Origin: Metabacillus schmidteae
GTDB taxonomy: Bacteria > Bacillota > Bacilli > Bacillales > Bacillaceae
DNA: 64,000 nucleotides
Direction of reading: 5' to 3'
Assembly (NCBI RefSeq): GCF_903166545.1
Contig: NZ_CAESCH010000001.1
Span: forward strand, 2,546,001-2,610,000
Of the stretch, positions 45,835-55,259 are shown one piece after another. The first letter of the stretch is position 1. Every line of letters begins with the position of its first letter. The notes beneath the pieces are model-generated. The model was not told the DNA's origin and did no database searches. It was given only the letters and a program-made list of their open reading frames with translations. The position numbers and the translations under genes were made by a program.

Positions 45835-47174
45835 AGCTGAGAAATAAAATTAATTTATATACTGCATTTTTATTTATATTGCTTATCTTATTGATGAACT
45901 CATCAATATTTATGGTGTTTAATAACATGATGATTGAAAAAGAGTTGGAGCAAATTAGTGCTGAAACTGAGAAGATTGCAAATGAGGTTAGTGAAGGAAT
46001 AAAACAAGTAGATCCTAACCAACTGTTGCAGGCGTACGTACCCGTTGATGGGATGATTCGAGTATTATCTTCAGGAGGATTATCAGTTGCACCTGATAAT
46101 ACATCAATTTCTGAAAAAACTCTAAGTAAAATACAGAAAACATATTATACAGGAGAAAAAAGTGAGGTCATCAAGTATGAGAATAAAAGCTATGCCTTTT
46201 CCGTAAGTCCAATAATTTGGACAGATGGTAGTATTGTAAGCCTGCAAGTAACAAAGAGTATTGGTACAACTGATGAGATTCTCTCAGTCCTCAAAATTGT
46301 TTTAGTTGCAGTAACCATTATTGCCGTTATCCCGATCCTATTATCAACTAATATATTAAGTAATTTGATCACCCGACCAATTAAAACAATGACAGAGACA
46401 ATGAGGGATATTCAGGAAAGTGGACAATTCAAAAAAATACACCTCGAGGAAAAGTCTAAAGATGAACTAGTCGAGATGGGGAATACCTTCAATAAAATGA
46501 TTGATCTTCTGCAAACAAACTTCAAAAAACAGGAGGAGTTTGTAGCAAATGCATCCCATGAATTAAAAACACCTTTAACTATTATCGAGAGTTATGCAGA
46601 TTTAGTGAAAAGAAGAGGCAAGCAGAGACCTGAAGTAATTGATGAGTCTATTGAGGCCATTCATTCTGAAGCTGTTAGAATGAGAGACATGATTGAACAA
46701 CTTCTTCTATTGGCTAAACATGATGAAAAATGGAATATTGATAAAAAAGATACCAATATAACAGAGCTAGTAAAAGAATCGGCAAAAATTTTTCAGAATG
46801 CATACCAAAGAACAGTTGAATTTGAGTCAGTTGGTGCGATCTATGCCTTAACAGATCCTCAAAAGTTAAAGCAATTACTATTTATTTTCCTGGACAACGC
46901 AAAAAAGTATAGTGAAGAGGAAATTTCTATTTATATAGAAGAAAACAAAGGGCGTCCATGCATTAGAATAACGGACAGAGGAATTGGAATTCCCCAAAAT
47001 GATTTACCTAAAATCTTTGATAGGTTTTATCGTGTTGACAAAGCGCGAACCCGCAAGCAAGGAGGAAGTGGATTAGGACTTTCAATGGCAAAGGAAATTG
47101 CAGAAGCTCTAAATATTCATATTCTTGTAGAAAGTGTCGAAGGTATTGGGACAACTGTCAAACTAAGCTTATAG
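45831..47174 (+). CDS. Sensor histidine kinase
   Basis: 447-aa membrane kinase. Two transmembrane segments (near residues 10-30 and 152-178) flank an extracellular sensor of about 120 residues. Then come a HAMP domain (NLITRPIKTMTETM), the dimerisation/phospho-acceptor box NASHELKTPLT (His near 242) and the ATPase with N box (FLDNAKKYSE), G1 (DRGIGI) and G2 (GGSGLGLSMAKEIAE). All key residues are present. It is translated together with the response regulator (ATGA overlap). The signal is unknown; PepSY partners suggest an envelope signal. Confidence 0.92.
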   Translation: MKLRNKINLYTAFLFILLILLMNSSIFMVFNNMMIEKELEQISAETEKIANEVSEGIKQVDPNQLLQAYVPVDGMIRVLSSGGLSVAPDNTSISEKTLSKIQKTYYTGEKSEVIKYENKSYAFSVSPIIWTDGSIVSLQVTKSIGTTDEILSVLKIVLVAVTIIAVIPILLSTNILSNLITRPIKTMTETMRDIQESGQFKKIHLEEKSKDELVEMGNTFNKMIDLLQTNFKKQEEFVANASHELKTPLTIIESYADLVKRRGKQRPEVIDESIEAIHSEAVRMRDMIEQLLLLAKHDEKWNIDKKDTNITELVKESAKIFQNAYQRTVEFESVGAIYALTDPQKLKQLLFIFLDNAKKYSEEEISIYIEENKGRPCIRITDRGIGIPQNDLPKIFDRFYRVDKARTRKQGGSGLGLSMAKEIAEALNIHILVESVEGIGTTVKLSL

Positions 47175-47207
47175 AAAATAAATAATTTACTGTGTCTAGA
47201 GATATAA

Positions 47208-47224
47208 TTCTCAGCGAATTCTCA
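47208..47224 (+). promoter_or_regulatory. Candidate response-regulator binding repeat
   Basis: Direct repeat TTCTCA (47208-47213) and TTCTCA (47219-47224), 11 bp apart, upstream of the first PepSY gene. This is the usual geometry for OmpR-family regulators. A related TTCTCAT occurs at 48000-48006 before the second PepSY gene. Confidence 0.4.
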
Positions 47225-47268
47225 TGTTTCTATCCTATACTTAACGTAATAATTAACGGGGGTGAAAA

Positions 47269-47985
47269 ATGAATAAAAAAAGATGGTTTTTTCTTATTGG
47301 CAGTTTTGCGATTGTCGGTGTCATTCTTTTCTCTGCTATCCAGTTATGGGGTCCTACATCAGAGGCTCAGGCATTAACGGAAGAAGAGGCGAAAGATAAG
47401 GCGTTAGACAAATATACAGGTGAAATTATTGATACAACCAAAAAAGATAATGAGTATCATTTTGTCTTAAAAGCTGAGACTGGAATATATTTGATTATTA
47501 TTCATGCAATGAGCGGGGATATTGTTTCCATAACACAACAAACAAAAAATACGGATAAAATACCTGCAGAAGATCAAAAAAAGCTTTTAACTGAAGAAGA
47601 AGTGAAAGCTAAAATAAGAACACAAGGCACGATCAAATCAATTGAACTCATCCAAGCTGATTCTTCATCTTATTACCAGGCAATCGTACAAAGGGAAAAT
47701 GAAGAACATACATTATCCATTGATCCATATACGGGTAAGGTGACAAACTCAACGAAAACCTCTCAACGACTTTTATCAGAGACAGAAGCAATTAATTTAG
47801 CCGTTGAAGCAGTTAATGGTGAAGTGGATGATGTCGACTTCATTGAACGTGAAGGTCAAACGCCCTACTATTTAATTGAAATTGAAGCCGATGATGATCG
47901 GGAAGCTACAATTAAAGTTGATGCCTATAAAAAAGAGGCGATTTCGGTAAGCTGGGAAGAACAAGAAGATGAAGACGATTCATAA
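47269..47985 (+). CDS. PepSY-domain exported protein, 238 aa
   Basis: Membrane-anchored or secreted protein. A hydrophobic segment at residues 5-26 acts as signal or anchor. Three to four PepSY-type repeats follow: LTEEEAKDKALDKYTGEI, LTEEEVKAKIRTQG and LSETEAINLAVEAVNGEV each start a unit that continues with a beta hairpin such as YYLIEIEADDDREATIKVDAYK. It ends in a very acidic tail (EEQEDEDDS). PepSY domains are thought to inhibit proteases or modulate sensors. It lies just downstream of the kinase and is probably its target or modulator. Confidence 0.82.
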   Translation: MNKKRWFFLIGSFAIVGVILFSAIQLWGPTSEAQALTEEEAKDKALDKYTGEIIDTTKKDNEYHFVLKAETGIYLIIIHAMSGDIVSITQQTKNTDKIPAEDQKKLLTEEEVKAKIRTQGTIKSIELIQADSSSYYQAIVQRENEEHTLSIDPYTGKVTNSTKTSQRLLSETEAINLAVEAVNGEVDDVDFIEREGQTPYYLIEIEADDDREATIKVDAYKKEAISVSWEEQEDEDDS

Positions 47986-48096
47986 AAAATCTTAGAGTTT
48001 TCTCATCAAATTTTAATCTTCCTTTCCTTTTCCTCTCATGAATGTTGGTTAAAGTTAGATATGTAAGAACAAAACAAAACCAAGGAGGAAAAAGAA

Positions 48097-48633
48097 ATGA
48101 AGAAAATAATTACATTCTCATTAGCAGCGGCAGTCGTATTGGGAGGTGCAGTAGCGATAAACCATAGCTATGCACAAGAAAACAATGAAACAATTGGAAT
48201 CGATAAAGCGAAAGAAGCAGCGTTAAAGAAGGTTGATGGTGTTGTTGAAAGTGTAGAACTGGAAAATCGATTAGGTCAGCCTGTTTATGAAGTGGAAATT
48301 GACAAAGATCAAAAGGATTATGATCTTTACGTTAATGCAACGACAGCCGAAATTAGTAAAGTAGAAGAAAAAATTGATGACGATAACGATGATGATGATA
48401 ACATTAATGCAAATAAACTTTCAAGTAAGTCATTGATTACAGAAAAAGAAGCCATCGAAATAGCAAAAACAAAAATTAATGGAGAACTTAATGAAATTGA
48501 ACTTGACGAAGATGACGGCAGATATGTGTATGATATGGAATTCAGAACTTCAACTGGTGAAGCAGAAATAACAATTGATGCAGAAACAAAAGAAATTGTG
48601 GAATTTGAAAATGATAACGATAATGATGATTAA
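48097..48633 (+). CDS. PepSY-domain secreted protein, 178 aa (YkoI-like)
   Basis: Secreted protein with a signal peptide (KKIITFSLAAAVVLGGAVAINHSYAQ, cleavage probably after SYA) and two PepSY repeats: IGIDKAKEAALKKVDGVVESVELE and ITEKEAIEIAKTKINGELNEIEL. An Asp/Asn-rich linker (DDDNDDDD type) joins them, and the C-terminus is again acidic. In B. subtilis the YkoI protein beside YkoGH has the same build. Acidic runs may bind cations. The ribosome binding site is AAGGAGG. Confidence 0.85.
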   Translation: MKKIITFSLAAAVVLGGAVAINHSYAQENNETIGIDKAKEAALKKVDGVVESVELENRLGQPVYEVEIDKDQKDYDLYVNATTAEISKVEEKIDDDNDDDDNINANKLSSKSLITEKEAIEIAKTKINGELNEIELDEDDGRYVYDMEFRTSTGEAEITIDAETKEIVEFENDNDNDD

Positions 48634-48646
48634 TGGATAGCAGTAG

Positions 48647-48678
48647 AAAGAACCTTGTATATGAAGGTTCTTTTTTGC
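48647..48678 (+). terminator. Terminator after the second PepSY gene
   Basis: AAAGAACCTT (48647-48656) pairs with AAGGTTCTTT (48664-48673), followed by Ts. Confidence 0.85.
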
Positions 48679-48906
48679 TGTAAAGCGAAGAATACTTATT
48701 CAAGTACATAGTTAATTATGACTGTAATCACCAGTGAGGGTTGTAAGGATATAAATATATTTGTATAAATATTAGTTCGAGAGTTGATTTTATTATGGGT
48801 TTTTATTAATAATGTATAAGTTTAGCAATCTATACACAACAATAAGTGATGTAAACGGTTTCTACAAAAATATTATAAAAATACAGAAAATTTAATAGAA
48901 AAACAC

Positions 48907-48935
48907 TTGTCAAATTTACAATCTTTAAATATAAT
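48907..48935 (+). promoter_or_regulatory. glnA promoter (SigA type)
   Basis: TTGTCA (48907-48912) and a perfect TATAAT (48930-48935) with a 17-bp spacer. It places the transcript start near 48942 and rules out translation starts before that point. An imperfect TnrA/GlnR-like palindrome, TGTAAACGGTTTCTACA, lies at 48850-48866. Confidence 0.75.
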
Positions 48936-48981
48936 AAACTCATGTTATAAAAAACGACGTAGAAATGAGAGGTTATCTAAC

Positions 48982-50346
48982 ATGAGTGAAGCGGTTATTT
49001 CAAAAGGTAAAAATGATACGGAAATTCTTGCACAAATTAAAGAAATCATCAGCTCTAAAAGTGTAGAGCTTATCCATCTACAATTTGTAGATATAGAGGG
49101 TATTCTTAAGAATGTAACAGTAACGGTAGAACAATTAGAAGATGTTGTTGCAGGAAAGCAAATGTTTGACGGTTCATCTGTAAAAGGTTTCTCTCCAATT
49201 AACAAATCAGATCTTTACTTGCAACCAGATCTTTCAACATTCGCAGTTTTACCATGGTCAGTTGAAGAAGGATACTCTGAAGCTCGTTTCCTTTGCTCAG
49301 CAGTAAATCCAGATGGTACTCTTTTTGAAGGAGATACTCGTAACGTATTAAAAAAGACTGTTGAACGTGCAGCTGATAAAGGCTACACAATTTCTGTAGG
49401 TCCAGAATTAGAGTTCTTCTTATTCAAAACTGATGCGGATGGAAATCCAACTCAACAATTAGATGATAACGGCGGTTATTTTGAGCCATCACCAAAAGAC
49501 TTAGGTGAGCGTGTACGTTTAGAAATTTATCGCGCATTAAAAGCAATGGGCTTCACAATCGAAGCTTCTCACCATGAAGTTGCTGAAGGTCAACACGAAA
49601 TTAACTTTAAATACGCTGATGCTTTAGGTGCAGCAGACTTATCTACTACTTATAAATGGGTTGTAAAAACAATTGCACAAAAATTCGGTTTACATGCTAC
49701 ATTTATGCCAAAACCGGTTTTCGGAATCAACGGTTCTGGTATGCACGTAAATATGTCATTCTTCAAAGATGGAGAAAATGCATTCTATAATGAAGCAGAT
49801 GAGCTACAATTATCAGAAGAAGCTTATTCATTTATCGCTGGTTTAGTAGATAATGCAAAAAACATTGTTGCTGTAACAAATCCACTAGTAAACTCTTATA
49901 AGCGTTTAGTACCTGGATATGAAGCACCTTGCTATATTGCTTGGTCTGCATCAAACCGTTCAGCGTTAATTCGTATCCCGGCTAAAAAAGGTATGGCAAC
50001 TCGCGTTGAGCTTCGTTGTCCAGATCCATCAGCAAATCCATACCTAACATTTGCAATTATTGCATCTGCAGGCCTTGATGGAATTGAAAAAGGCTTAAAA
50101 GCACCAGCTTCTATTAATGAGGATATCTTCCACATGACAGAAGAGCGTCGCGAAGAGCTTGGAATTGAAAATCTTCCAGGAAGCCTTGAAAAAGCTGTCG
50201 CTGAATTCCAAAACGGAGAAATCGGTCGCCGAACTCTTGGTGAGCACGTATACGGAGAGTATGTAGCAGCTAAAAAATCAGAATGGGATAGCTATCGTAC
50301 TGCAGTTCATTCTTGGGAAATTGAAAACTATCAAGCAAAATTTTAA
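48982..50346 (+). CDS. glnA: Glutamine synthetase, type I
   Basis: 454-aa GSI enzyme that makes glutamine from glutamate, ammonia and ATP. Blocks: DGSSVKGF (near residue 60), GPELEFFLF (metal-binding Glu, near 140), EVAEGQHEINF (near 196), the NGSGMHVNMS active-site loop (near 255), NSYKRLVPGYEAP (flexible loop, near 310) and RVELRCPDPSANPYL. It has the short GSI-alpha length, with no adenylylation-site segment. The start is the ATG at 48982, because the promoter -10 box lies at 48930-48935. It is unusual for a Bacillus glnA that no glnR is adjacent, so this may be a second copy. Confidence 0.94.
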   Translation: MSEAVISKGKNDTEILAQIKEIISSKSVELIHLQFVDIEGILKNVTVTVEQLEDVVAGKQMFDGSSVKGFSPINKSDLYLQPDLSTFAVLPWSVEEGYSEARFLCSAVNPDGTLFEGDTRNVLKKTVERAADKGYTISVGPELEFFLFKTDADGNPTQQLDDNGGYFEPSPKDLGERVRLEIYRALKAMGFTIEASHHEVAEGQHEINFKYADALGAADLSTTYKWVVKTIAQKFGLHATFMPKPVFGINGSGMHVNMSFFKDGENAFYNEADELQLSEEAYSFIAGLVDNAKNIVAVTNPLVNSYKRLVPGYEAPCYIAWSASNRSALIRIPAKKGMATRVELRCPDPSANPYLTFAIIASAGLDGIEKGLKAPASINEDIFHMTEERREELGIENLPGSLEKAVAEFQNGEIGRRTLGEHVYGEYVAAKKSEWDSYRTAVHSWEIENYQAKF

Positions 50347-50377
50347 TTAAGTTTAAAATTGATATAGCACATTCATG

Positions 50378-50416
50378 GTTGGTCAAACGTTTCATAAGTT
50401 TGACCAACTTTTTTTT
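50378..50416 (+). terminator. Terminator of glnA
   Basis: GTTGGTCAAAC (50378-50388) pairs with GTTTGACCAAC (50398-50408), followed by eight Ts. Confidence 0.92.
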
Positions 50417-50547
50417 GAGCATTTTTTGGTCAGCAGTCAAGTTCATAGGTTGAATTTATCGATTTAGGGTAAAATCTCCTAGTTTTTTGTTTTGTTACAA
50501 CGATTTAGGTTAATTAAGTAACATAACTAAAACTAGGTGGGGTTTAA

Positions 50548-51272
50548 ATGGAAATTATTATGAGTTTTGTTTTTGTAATTGGATTTACATTCATTCATTT
50601 CTTTTCTAAATCGATGAAGTTTATCAAAGATACACCTAGGAGTAGATTTCTCTCTATTGCTGGTGGTATTGCAGTTTCTTAAGTTTTTATTCATTTATTA
50701 CCCGAATTAAATAAACATCAAAAAGTATTGGAGAAAGCAGTAGATAAAGGCATTTTCCGCGTAATTGAGAACCACGTATATCTGATCGCCTTATTTGGAT
50801 TATCCGTTTTCTATGGGCTTGAAAAAATGGTTAAGAATTCAAAGAAAGAAAGTGATACACAAAAACCGAAAACGGGTGTATTCTGGATCCATATATCATC
50901 TTTTTTGTATATAACGCTTTAATAGGCTACCTTTTGATTAGAGAGCAATATAATAGTCATTGGGGAATGTTTTTCTACTTCTTAGCGTTGGCAGTCCATT
51001 TTGTTACAAATGACCACAGTCTAAGGAAAGATCATAAGAAAGTATACGACCGTTTTGGAAGATGGTTACTTACATTTGCGATACTTTTAGGATGGTTGGT
51101 TGGAGTATTTATTGAATTAAAAGAAATTTATATTTCACTGCTTACAGCCTTTTTGGCTGGTGGGATCATATTAAATGTACTAAAGGAAGAGTTGCCAGAA
51201 GAAAGAAAAAGCAGCTTTGTAGCTTTTTTTCTTGGTTTGGTAGGTTATTCAGTCAGGACTATTAAAATGTAG
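50548..51272 (+). pseudogene. Broken ZIP-like membrane transporter gene
   Basis: The frame from the ATG at 50548 (behind AGGTGGGG) reads a hydrophobic protein with SRFLSIAGGIAVS, then an in-frame TAA near 50680, then VFIHLLPELNKHQ. The GG-x-A-xxx-x-FxHLLPE pattern recalls ZIP-type metal transporters. Reading continues to about 50905 and then must shift frame: the other frame supplies IIFFVYNALIGYLLI and the remaining membrane segments up to 51272. The shift sits at CATATATC, where an extra AT dinucleotide would explain it. Two independent lesions make it a pseudogene of about 240 codons, unless sequencing error is involved. Confidence 0.75.
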
Positions 51273-51280
51273 TGGGGGAG

Positions 51281-51318
51281 AATAAACTAATCCAATGATT
51301 GGATTAGTTTATTTTTTG
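51281..51318 (+). terminator. Strong terminator before the xylose region
   Basis: A 16-bp complementary arm pair (51281-51296 with 51298-51313), then Ts. In practice the loop will be somewhat larger than one base. Confidence 0.88.
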
Positions 51319-51338
51319 AAGAAAAAAATTTACAAAAT

Positions 51339-51367
51339 ACTTAGTTTAGCCAATAGACAAACTAAGT
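51339..51367. promoter_or_regulatory. XylR-type operator
   Basis: Perfect arms ACTTAGTTT (51339-51347) and AAACTAAGT (51359-51367), like the TTAGTTTG...CAAACTAA operator of Bacillus XylR. It overlaps the -35 region of xylA. No xylR is in the window. Confidence 0.8.
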
Positions 51368-51382
51368 AGGAAGTGTTACTAT
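51354..51382 (+). promoter_or_regulatory. xylA promoter
   Basis: TAGACA (51354-51359) and TACTAT (51377-51382) with a 17-bp spacer; the -35 lies inside the operator. Confidence 0.55.
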
Positions 51383-51419
51383 ATGTATGTAAGTAATTAT
51401 TAAGAATATAAATGATTTC

Positions 51420-51433
51420 CGAAAGCGCTGACA
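51420..51433. promoter_or_regulatory. cre-like site in the xylA leader
   Basis: CGAAAGCGCTGACA differs from the cre consensus at two places. It lies about 30 bp inside the transcript, as in other CcpA-controlled xyl operons. Confidence 0.5.
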
Positions 51434-51476
51434 AATGGTATGAAAGAATTAATTGATTAATAGGAGGATAAATATT

Positions 51477-52808
51477 ATGGCTTATTTTGAAAACGTTAAC
51501 CAAATTAAATATGAAGGACCTGGTTCTACAAATCCACTATCTTTTAAATACTATAACCCTGAGGAAGTCATTAACGGAAAGAAAATGGAGGATCTACTTC
51601 GATTTTCGGTAGCATATTGGCATACATTTACTGCTGATGGCTCTGATCCGTTTGGTGTAGGAACAGCTATTCGTCCATGGAATCACCTGCAAGGTTTAGA
51701 TTTAGCAAAAGCTCGTGTTGAAGCAGCATTTGAATTTTTTGAAAAGCTAAATGTACCATTCTTCTGCTTCCATGATGTAGATATTGCACCAGAAGGAGCA
51801 ACATTAGCTGAAACGAATAAAAATCAAGATGTTATTGTTGCAATGATTAAAGAATATATGAAAACAAGCAAAACGAAGTTACTCTGGAATACAGCGAACA
51901 TGTTTACAAACCCACGATATGTTCATGGTGCTGCTACTTCTAATAATGCTGATGTTTACGCTTACTCAGCGGCAAAGGTGAAAAAAGCCCTTGAAGTTGG
52001 TAAAGAGCTAGGTGCTGAAAACTATGTATTCTGGGGTGGTCGTGAAGGTTATGAAACACTTCTTAATACAAACATGGGATTAGAATTAGATAATCTTGCA
52101 CGTTTCTTCCATATGGCAGTTGACTATGCAAAAGAAATTGGCTTTGATGCACCGTTCCTTATTGAGCCAAAACCAAAAGAACCAACTAAACACCAATATG
52201 ATTTTGATGTTGCGACTGGGCTAGCTTTCTTGCAAAAATATGATCTTACAGACCATTTTAAATTTAATATTGAAGCAAACCATGCTACTCTGGCAGGTCA
52301 TACATTCGAACACGAATTACGTGTAGCCCGTGAAAACAATATGTTGGGATCAGTTGATGCAAACCAAGGTGATACTTTACTTGGTTGGGATACAGATGAA
52401 TTCCCAACAGATTTATATTCTACTACATTAGCAATGTATGAAATTCTAAAAAATGATGGCTTAGGGAAAGGCGGATTAAACTTCGATGCAAAAGTAAGAA
52501 GAGGTTCATTTGAAGCGGAAGATCTTTTCCATGCACATATTGCCGGAATGGACACATTTGCAATCGGTACAAAAGTTGCGAATAAATTAATTCAAGATAA
52601 AGTGCTTGATAGCTTTGTCGAAGAAAGATATAGCAGCTATACAAAAGGAATTGGATTAGAGATTGTTGAAGGAAAAACAAACCTTCGTAAGCTAGAAGAG
52701 TATGCATTACAATTAACAGAAATCAAAAATGCTTCAGGAAGACAAGAGCGTTTAAAAGCAACGGTAAACCAATATATTATTGAAACATTGGCAAATGTAA
52801 CGGTTTAA
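51477..52808 (+). CDS. xylA: Xylose isomerase
   Basis: 443-aa enzyme converting D-xylose to D-xylulose. Clear family blocks: [18 protein letters not shown] (near residue 47), [13 protein letters not shown] (catalytic His near 100), [11 protein letters not shown] (near 187), [16 protein letters not shown] (metal-binding Glu and Lys, near 230) and [18 protein letters not shown] (near 265). The ATG at 51477 follows AGGAGG; the longer ORF start at 51453 does not. It is controlled by a XylR operator and a cre site. The next gene is aguA, not the usual xylB, so this copy is dedicated to glucuronoxylan use. Confidence 0.96.
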   Translation: MAYFENVNQIKYEGPGSTNPLSFKYYNPEEVINGKKMEDLLRFSVAYWHTFTADGSDPFGVGTAIRPWNHLQGLDLAKARVEAAFEFFEKLNVPFFCFHDVDIAPEGATLAETNKNQDVIVAMIKEYMKTSKTKLLWNTANMFTNPRYVHGAATSNNADVYAYSAAKVKKALEVGKELGAENYVFWGGREGYETLLNTNMGLELDNLARFFHMAVDYAKEIGFDAPFLIEPKPKEPTKHQYDFDVATGLAFLQKYDLTDHFKFNIEANHATLAGHTFEHELRVARENNMLGSVDANQGDTLLGWDTDEFPTDLYSTTLAMYEILKNDGLGKGGLNFDAKVRRGSFEAEDLFHAHIAGMDTFAIGTKVANKLIQDKVLDSFVEERYSSYTKGIGLEIVEGKTNLRKLEEYALQLTEIKNASGRQERLKATVNQYIIETLANVTV

Positions 52809-52823
52809 ATTCTTTCATGAAAA

Positions 52824-52855
52824 GGAGGATGACTCTGCCTGTAGAGGCATCCTCC
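52824..52855 (+). other. Intercistronic hairpin between xylA and aguA
   Basis: GGAGGATG (52824-52831) pairs with CATCCTCC (52848-52855), with an inner CTCT/AGAG stem after one mismatch. No T-run follows, so it is more likely an mRNA-stability or processing element than a terminator. Confidence 0.6.
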
Positions 52856-52878
52856 ATTAAAAGGAAAGGGGTAATTCT

Positions 52879-54969
52879 TTGAACAATTCCACTAATATCC
52901 AAATCAAAGAACAAACTTTAGAAGCAGCGTATCATTGTTGGCTGCAATATAATAAGCTTGACAGTTCAATAACAGAACATTATCAGACATATTGCGAAAC
53001 TCTCATCTTTTTAGATCATTCACAAATCATTCAGGCAGCTAAAGAAGAGCTGGTACAAGGCATTACTTCTATGATACACCCTCCCTCAGTACATGCAGTC
53101 CCAATAGAAAAACCATCAATTGTTTTAGCAACTTATGAAAATAACCATTTAAAAGATTATGGTATTAATACAACAGTTTTAGATCATTTACAAGAAGACA
53201 GCTACATGATCCAAACGATTACATACAAAAACCATCATACAATCGTGATAATCGGAAAACAGGATAAAGGTGTGTTATATGGGGCATTTCATCTCTTAAG
53301 ACTTATGCAAATGCGAGAAAACCTTAACGAATTAGCGATTATAGAAAATCCGTCTAACCAAATTCGAATGATTAATCATTGGGATAATATGGACGGTAGT
53401 ATTGAGCGGGGATATTCTGGAGATTCCATTTTCTATAAAGACTATGAATTTACACATGATACAAAAAGAATCAAGGACTATGCTAGATTGTTATCTTCAG
53501 TCGGAATTAACAGTTTATCTATTAATAATGTAAACGTGCATAAAGTAGAGACTAATCTTATAACAAAAAAAATGCTGCCGAGCGTTGCAGAAATTGCTGA
53601 TATTATGAGATGTTATGGCATTACAACATATTTAAGTGTTAATTATGCGAGTACAATGGAAATTGGTAATCTTCCAACAGCAGATCCTTTGGATAAAGAT
53701 GTACAGCAATGGTGGGTTGAGAAAACAAAAGAGATTTATCAACATATACCTGATTTTGGTGGGTTTATTGTGAAAGCGGATTCAGAACACCGTCCCGGGC
53801 CTTTTACATATAATCGTACACATGCAGATGGGGCAAATATGCTGGCTAAAGCACTTGAGCCATTTGGTGGGCTTGTTTTCTGGAGATGTTTTGTTTACAA
53901 CTGTCTTCAAGATTGGCGTGATCGAAAAACAGATCGGGCAAGAGCAGCATATGATCATTTTAAACCATTAGACGGAGAGTTTATGGATAATGTTATTCTC
54001 CAGGTTAAAAATGGTCCAATGGATTTCCAAGTAAGAGAACCTGTTTCACCTTTATTTGGTGCCTTGCAGAACACAAACCATGTCCTTGAATTTCAAGTGG
54101 CACAAGAATATACAGGGCAACAAAAAGATTTATGCTTTCTTGTTCCACAATGGAAGGAAGTTTTGGACTTTGACACGTATGCAAAGGGAGAAGGAACCAC
54201 AATCAAATCGATTGTAGACGGATCACAGTTTGGCCTAACATATAGTGGGATTACAGCTGTATCTAATATTGGAAATGATATGAACTGGACAGGAAATACA
54301 CTTGCTCAAGCAAACTTTTTTGGCTATGGCCGTTTAATTTGGAATACCGAATTAACATCAGAGGAAATTGCGAATGAGTGGGTTCGTATTACATTTGGTC
54401 ATGATGAAGAAGTTGTTTCAACTATTACAAAAATGCTCCTTCATTCTTGGGAAATTTATGAGAATTATACAGCACCGCTTGGGGTTGGCTGGATGATTAA
54501 TCCAGATCATCACTATGGACCTAATATTGAAGGGTATGAATACTCATTGTGGGGAACGTATCATTTTTCAGATTGCTTTGGTACAGGAGTGAATCGAACG
54601 ATTAAAGACGGAACTGGGTATACTTCACAATATTATCCTGAAAACACCAGTCTTTACGATTCAATTGAAACATGTCCGGATAATTTATTATTATTTTTCC
54701 ATCATGTCCCTTATCGTCATCAATTAAAATCGGGTAAGACGGTTATTCAACATATTTACGATACACACTTCTTAGGTGTTGAACAGGTTCAGGATATGAT
54801 TCATAAGTGGAAACAGCTTGAACATAACATAGATTCCTATCGGTATAAAAATGTATTAGATCGATTTAACATGCAATTAGAAAACGCAATTGAGTGGAGA
54901 GATCGAATCAATACGTATTTCTTTAGACATTCCGGTATCCAGGATGAACACAGTCGTCTCATTTACTAA
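52879..54969 (+). CDS. aguA: Alpha-glucuronidase, GH67
   Basis: 696-aa cytoplasmic enzyme that removes (4-O-methyl)glucuronic acid from the non-reducing end of aldouronates released from glucuronoxylan. Family blocks: [18 protein letters not shown] (near residue 155), [15 protein letters not shown] (catalytic Glu region, near 293), [24 protein letters not shown] (near 363-386), and the C-terminal [21 protein letters not shown]. The length is typical and no signal peptide is present, which fits intracellular processing after ABC import. The start is a TTG behind AAGGAAAGGGG. It is in the same transcript as xylA. Confidence 0.96.
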   Translation: MNNSTNIQIKEQTLEAAYHCWLQYNKLDSSITEHYQTYCETLIFLDHSQIIQAAKEELVQGITSMIHPPSVHAVPIEKPSIVLATYENNHLKDYGINTTVLDHLQEDSYMIQTITYKNHHTIVIIGKQDKGVLYGAFHLLRLMQMRENLNELAIIENPSNQIRMINHWDNMDGSIERGYSGDSIFYKDYEFTHDTKRIKDYARLLSSVGINSLSINNVNVHKVETNLITKKMLPSVAEIADIMRCYGITTYLSVNYASTMEIGNLPTADPLDKDVQQWWVEKTKEIYQHIPDFGGFIVKADSEHRPGPFTYNRTHADGANMLAKALEPFGGLVFWRCFVYNCLQDWRDRKTDRARAAYDHFKPLDGEFMDNVILQVKNGPMDFQVREPVSPLFGALQNTNHVLEFQVAQEYTGQQKDLCFLVPQWKEVLDFDTYAKGEGTTIKSIVDGSQFGLTYSGITAVSNIGNDMNWTGNTLAQANFFGYGRLIWNTELTSEEIANEWVRITFGHDEEVVSTITKMLLHSWEIYENYTAPLGVGWMINPDHHYGPNIEGYEYSLWGTYHFSDCFGTGVNRTIKDGTGYTSQYYPENTSLYDSIETCPDNLLLFFHHVPYRHQLKSGKTVIQHIYDTHFLGVEQVQDMIHKWKQLEHNIDSYRYKNVLDRFNMQLENAIEWRDRINTYFFRHSGIQDEHSRLIY

Positions 54970-55003
54970 TATCATTGAAATGACATAACAATTTTTTGAG
55001 TAC

Positions 55004-55019
55004 ACTACCATACTAGTAT
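55004..55019. promoter_or_regulatory. Shared 16-bp operator, copy 1
   Basis: ACTACCATACTAGTAT, with the perfect palindrome ATACTAGTAT at 55010-55019. It lies between a TTGAGT (54996-55001) and a TACTAG (55020-55025), i.e. in the spacer of a possible promoter driving the Gfo/Idh genes. Confidence 0.7.
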
Positions 55020-55063
55020 TACTAGGATATTATTAATCTTCTAGTCGGAAAGAAAATGGTCCC

Positions 55064-55177
55064 TTGATTAATATTGCCATTATCGGTGCCGATGGAATAG
55101 CTTCTGCCCATGTTAAAGCGTATTATACTTTCTCGGAAAAATGTAAAATCGTTGCATTAGCAGAATCCAATTATTAA
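55064..55177 (+). pseudogene. N-terminal remnant of a Gfo/Idh/MocA oxidoreductase
   Basis: The frame encodes INIAIIGADGIASAHVKAYY and continues to VALAESNY, then a stop: the N-terminal Rossmann strand-turn-helix of a Gfo/Idh/MocA protein (GxDGIAxxH). The rest of the gene is missing. It lies just before the intact Gfo/Idh gene and is probably the leftover of a deletion or a lost paralogue. Confidence 0.6.
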
Positions 55178-55259
55178 TTTAAGTCATGTACTGAACCAGA
55201 AATTAATTGAGAAAACAGGTGGCAAACACGAGTAAATAATGCGAGTCAAGGAGGATATT

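Noticed and set aside
48907..48981. Upstream extension of glnA
   Set aside because: The TTG at 48907 is the -35 box of the promoter, so the region cannot be translated from that start.
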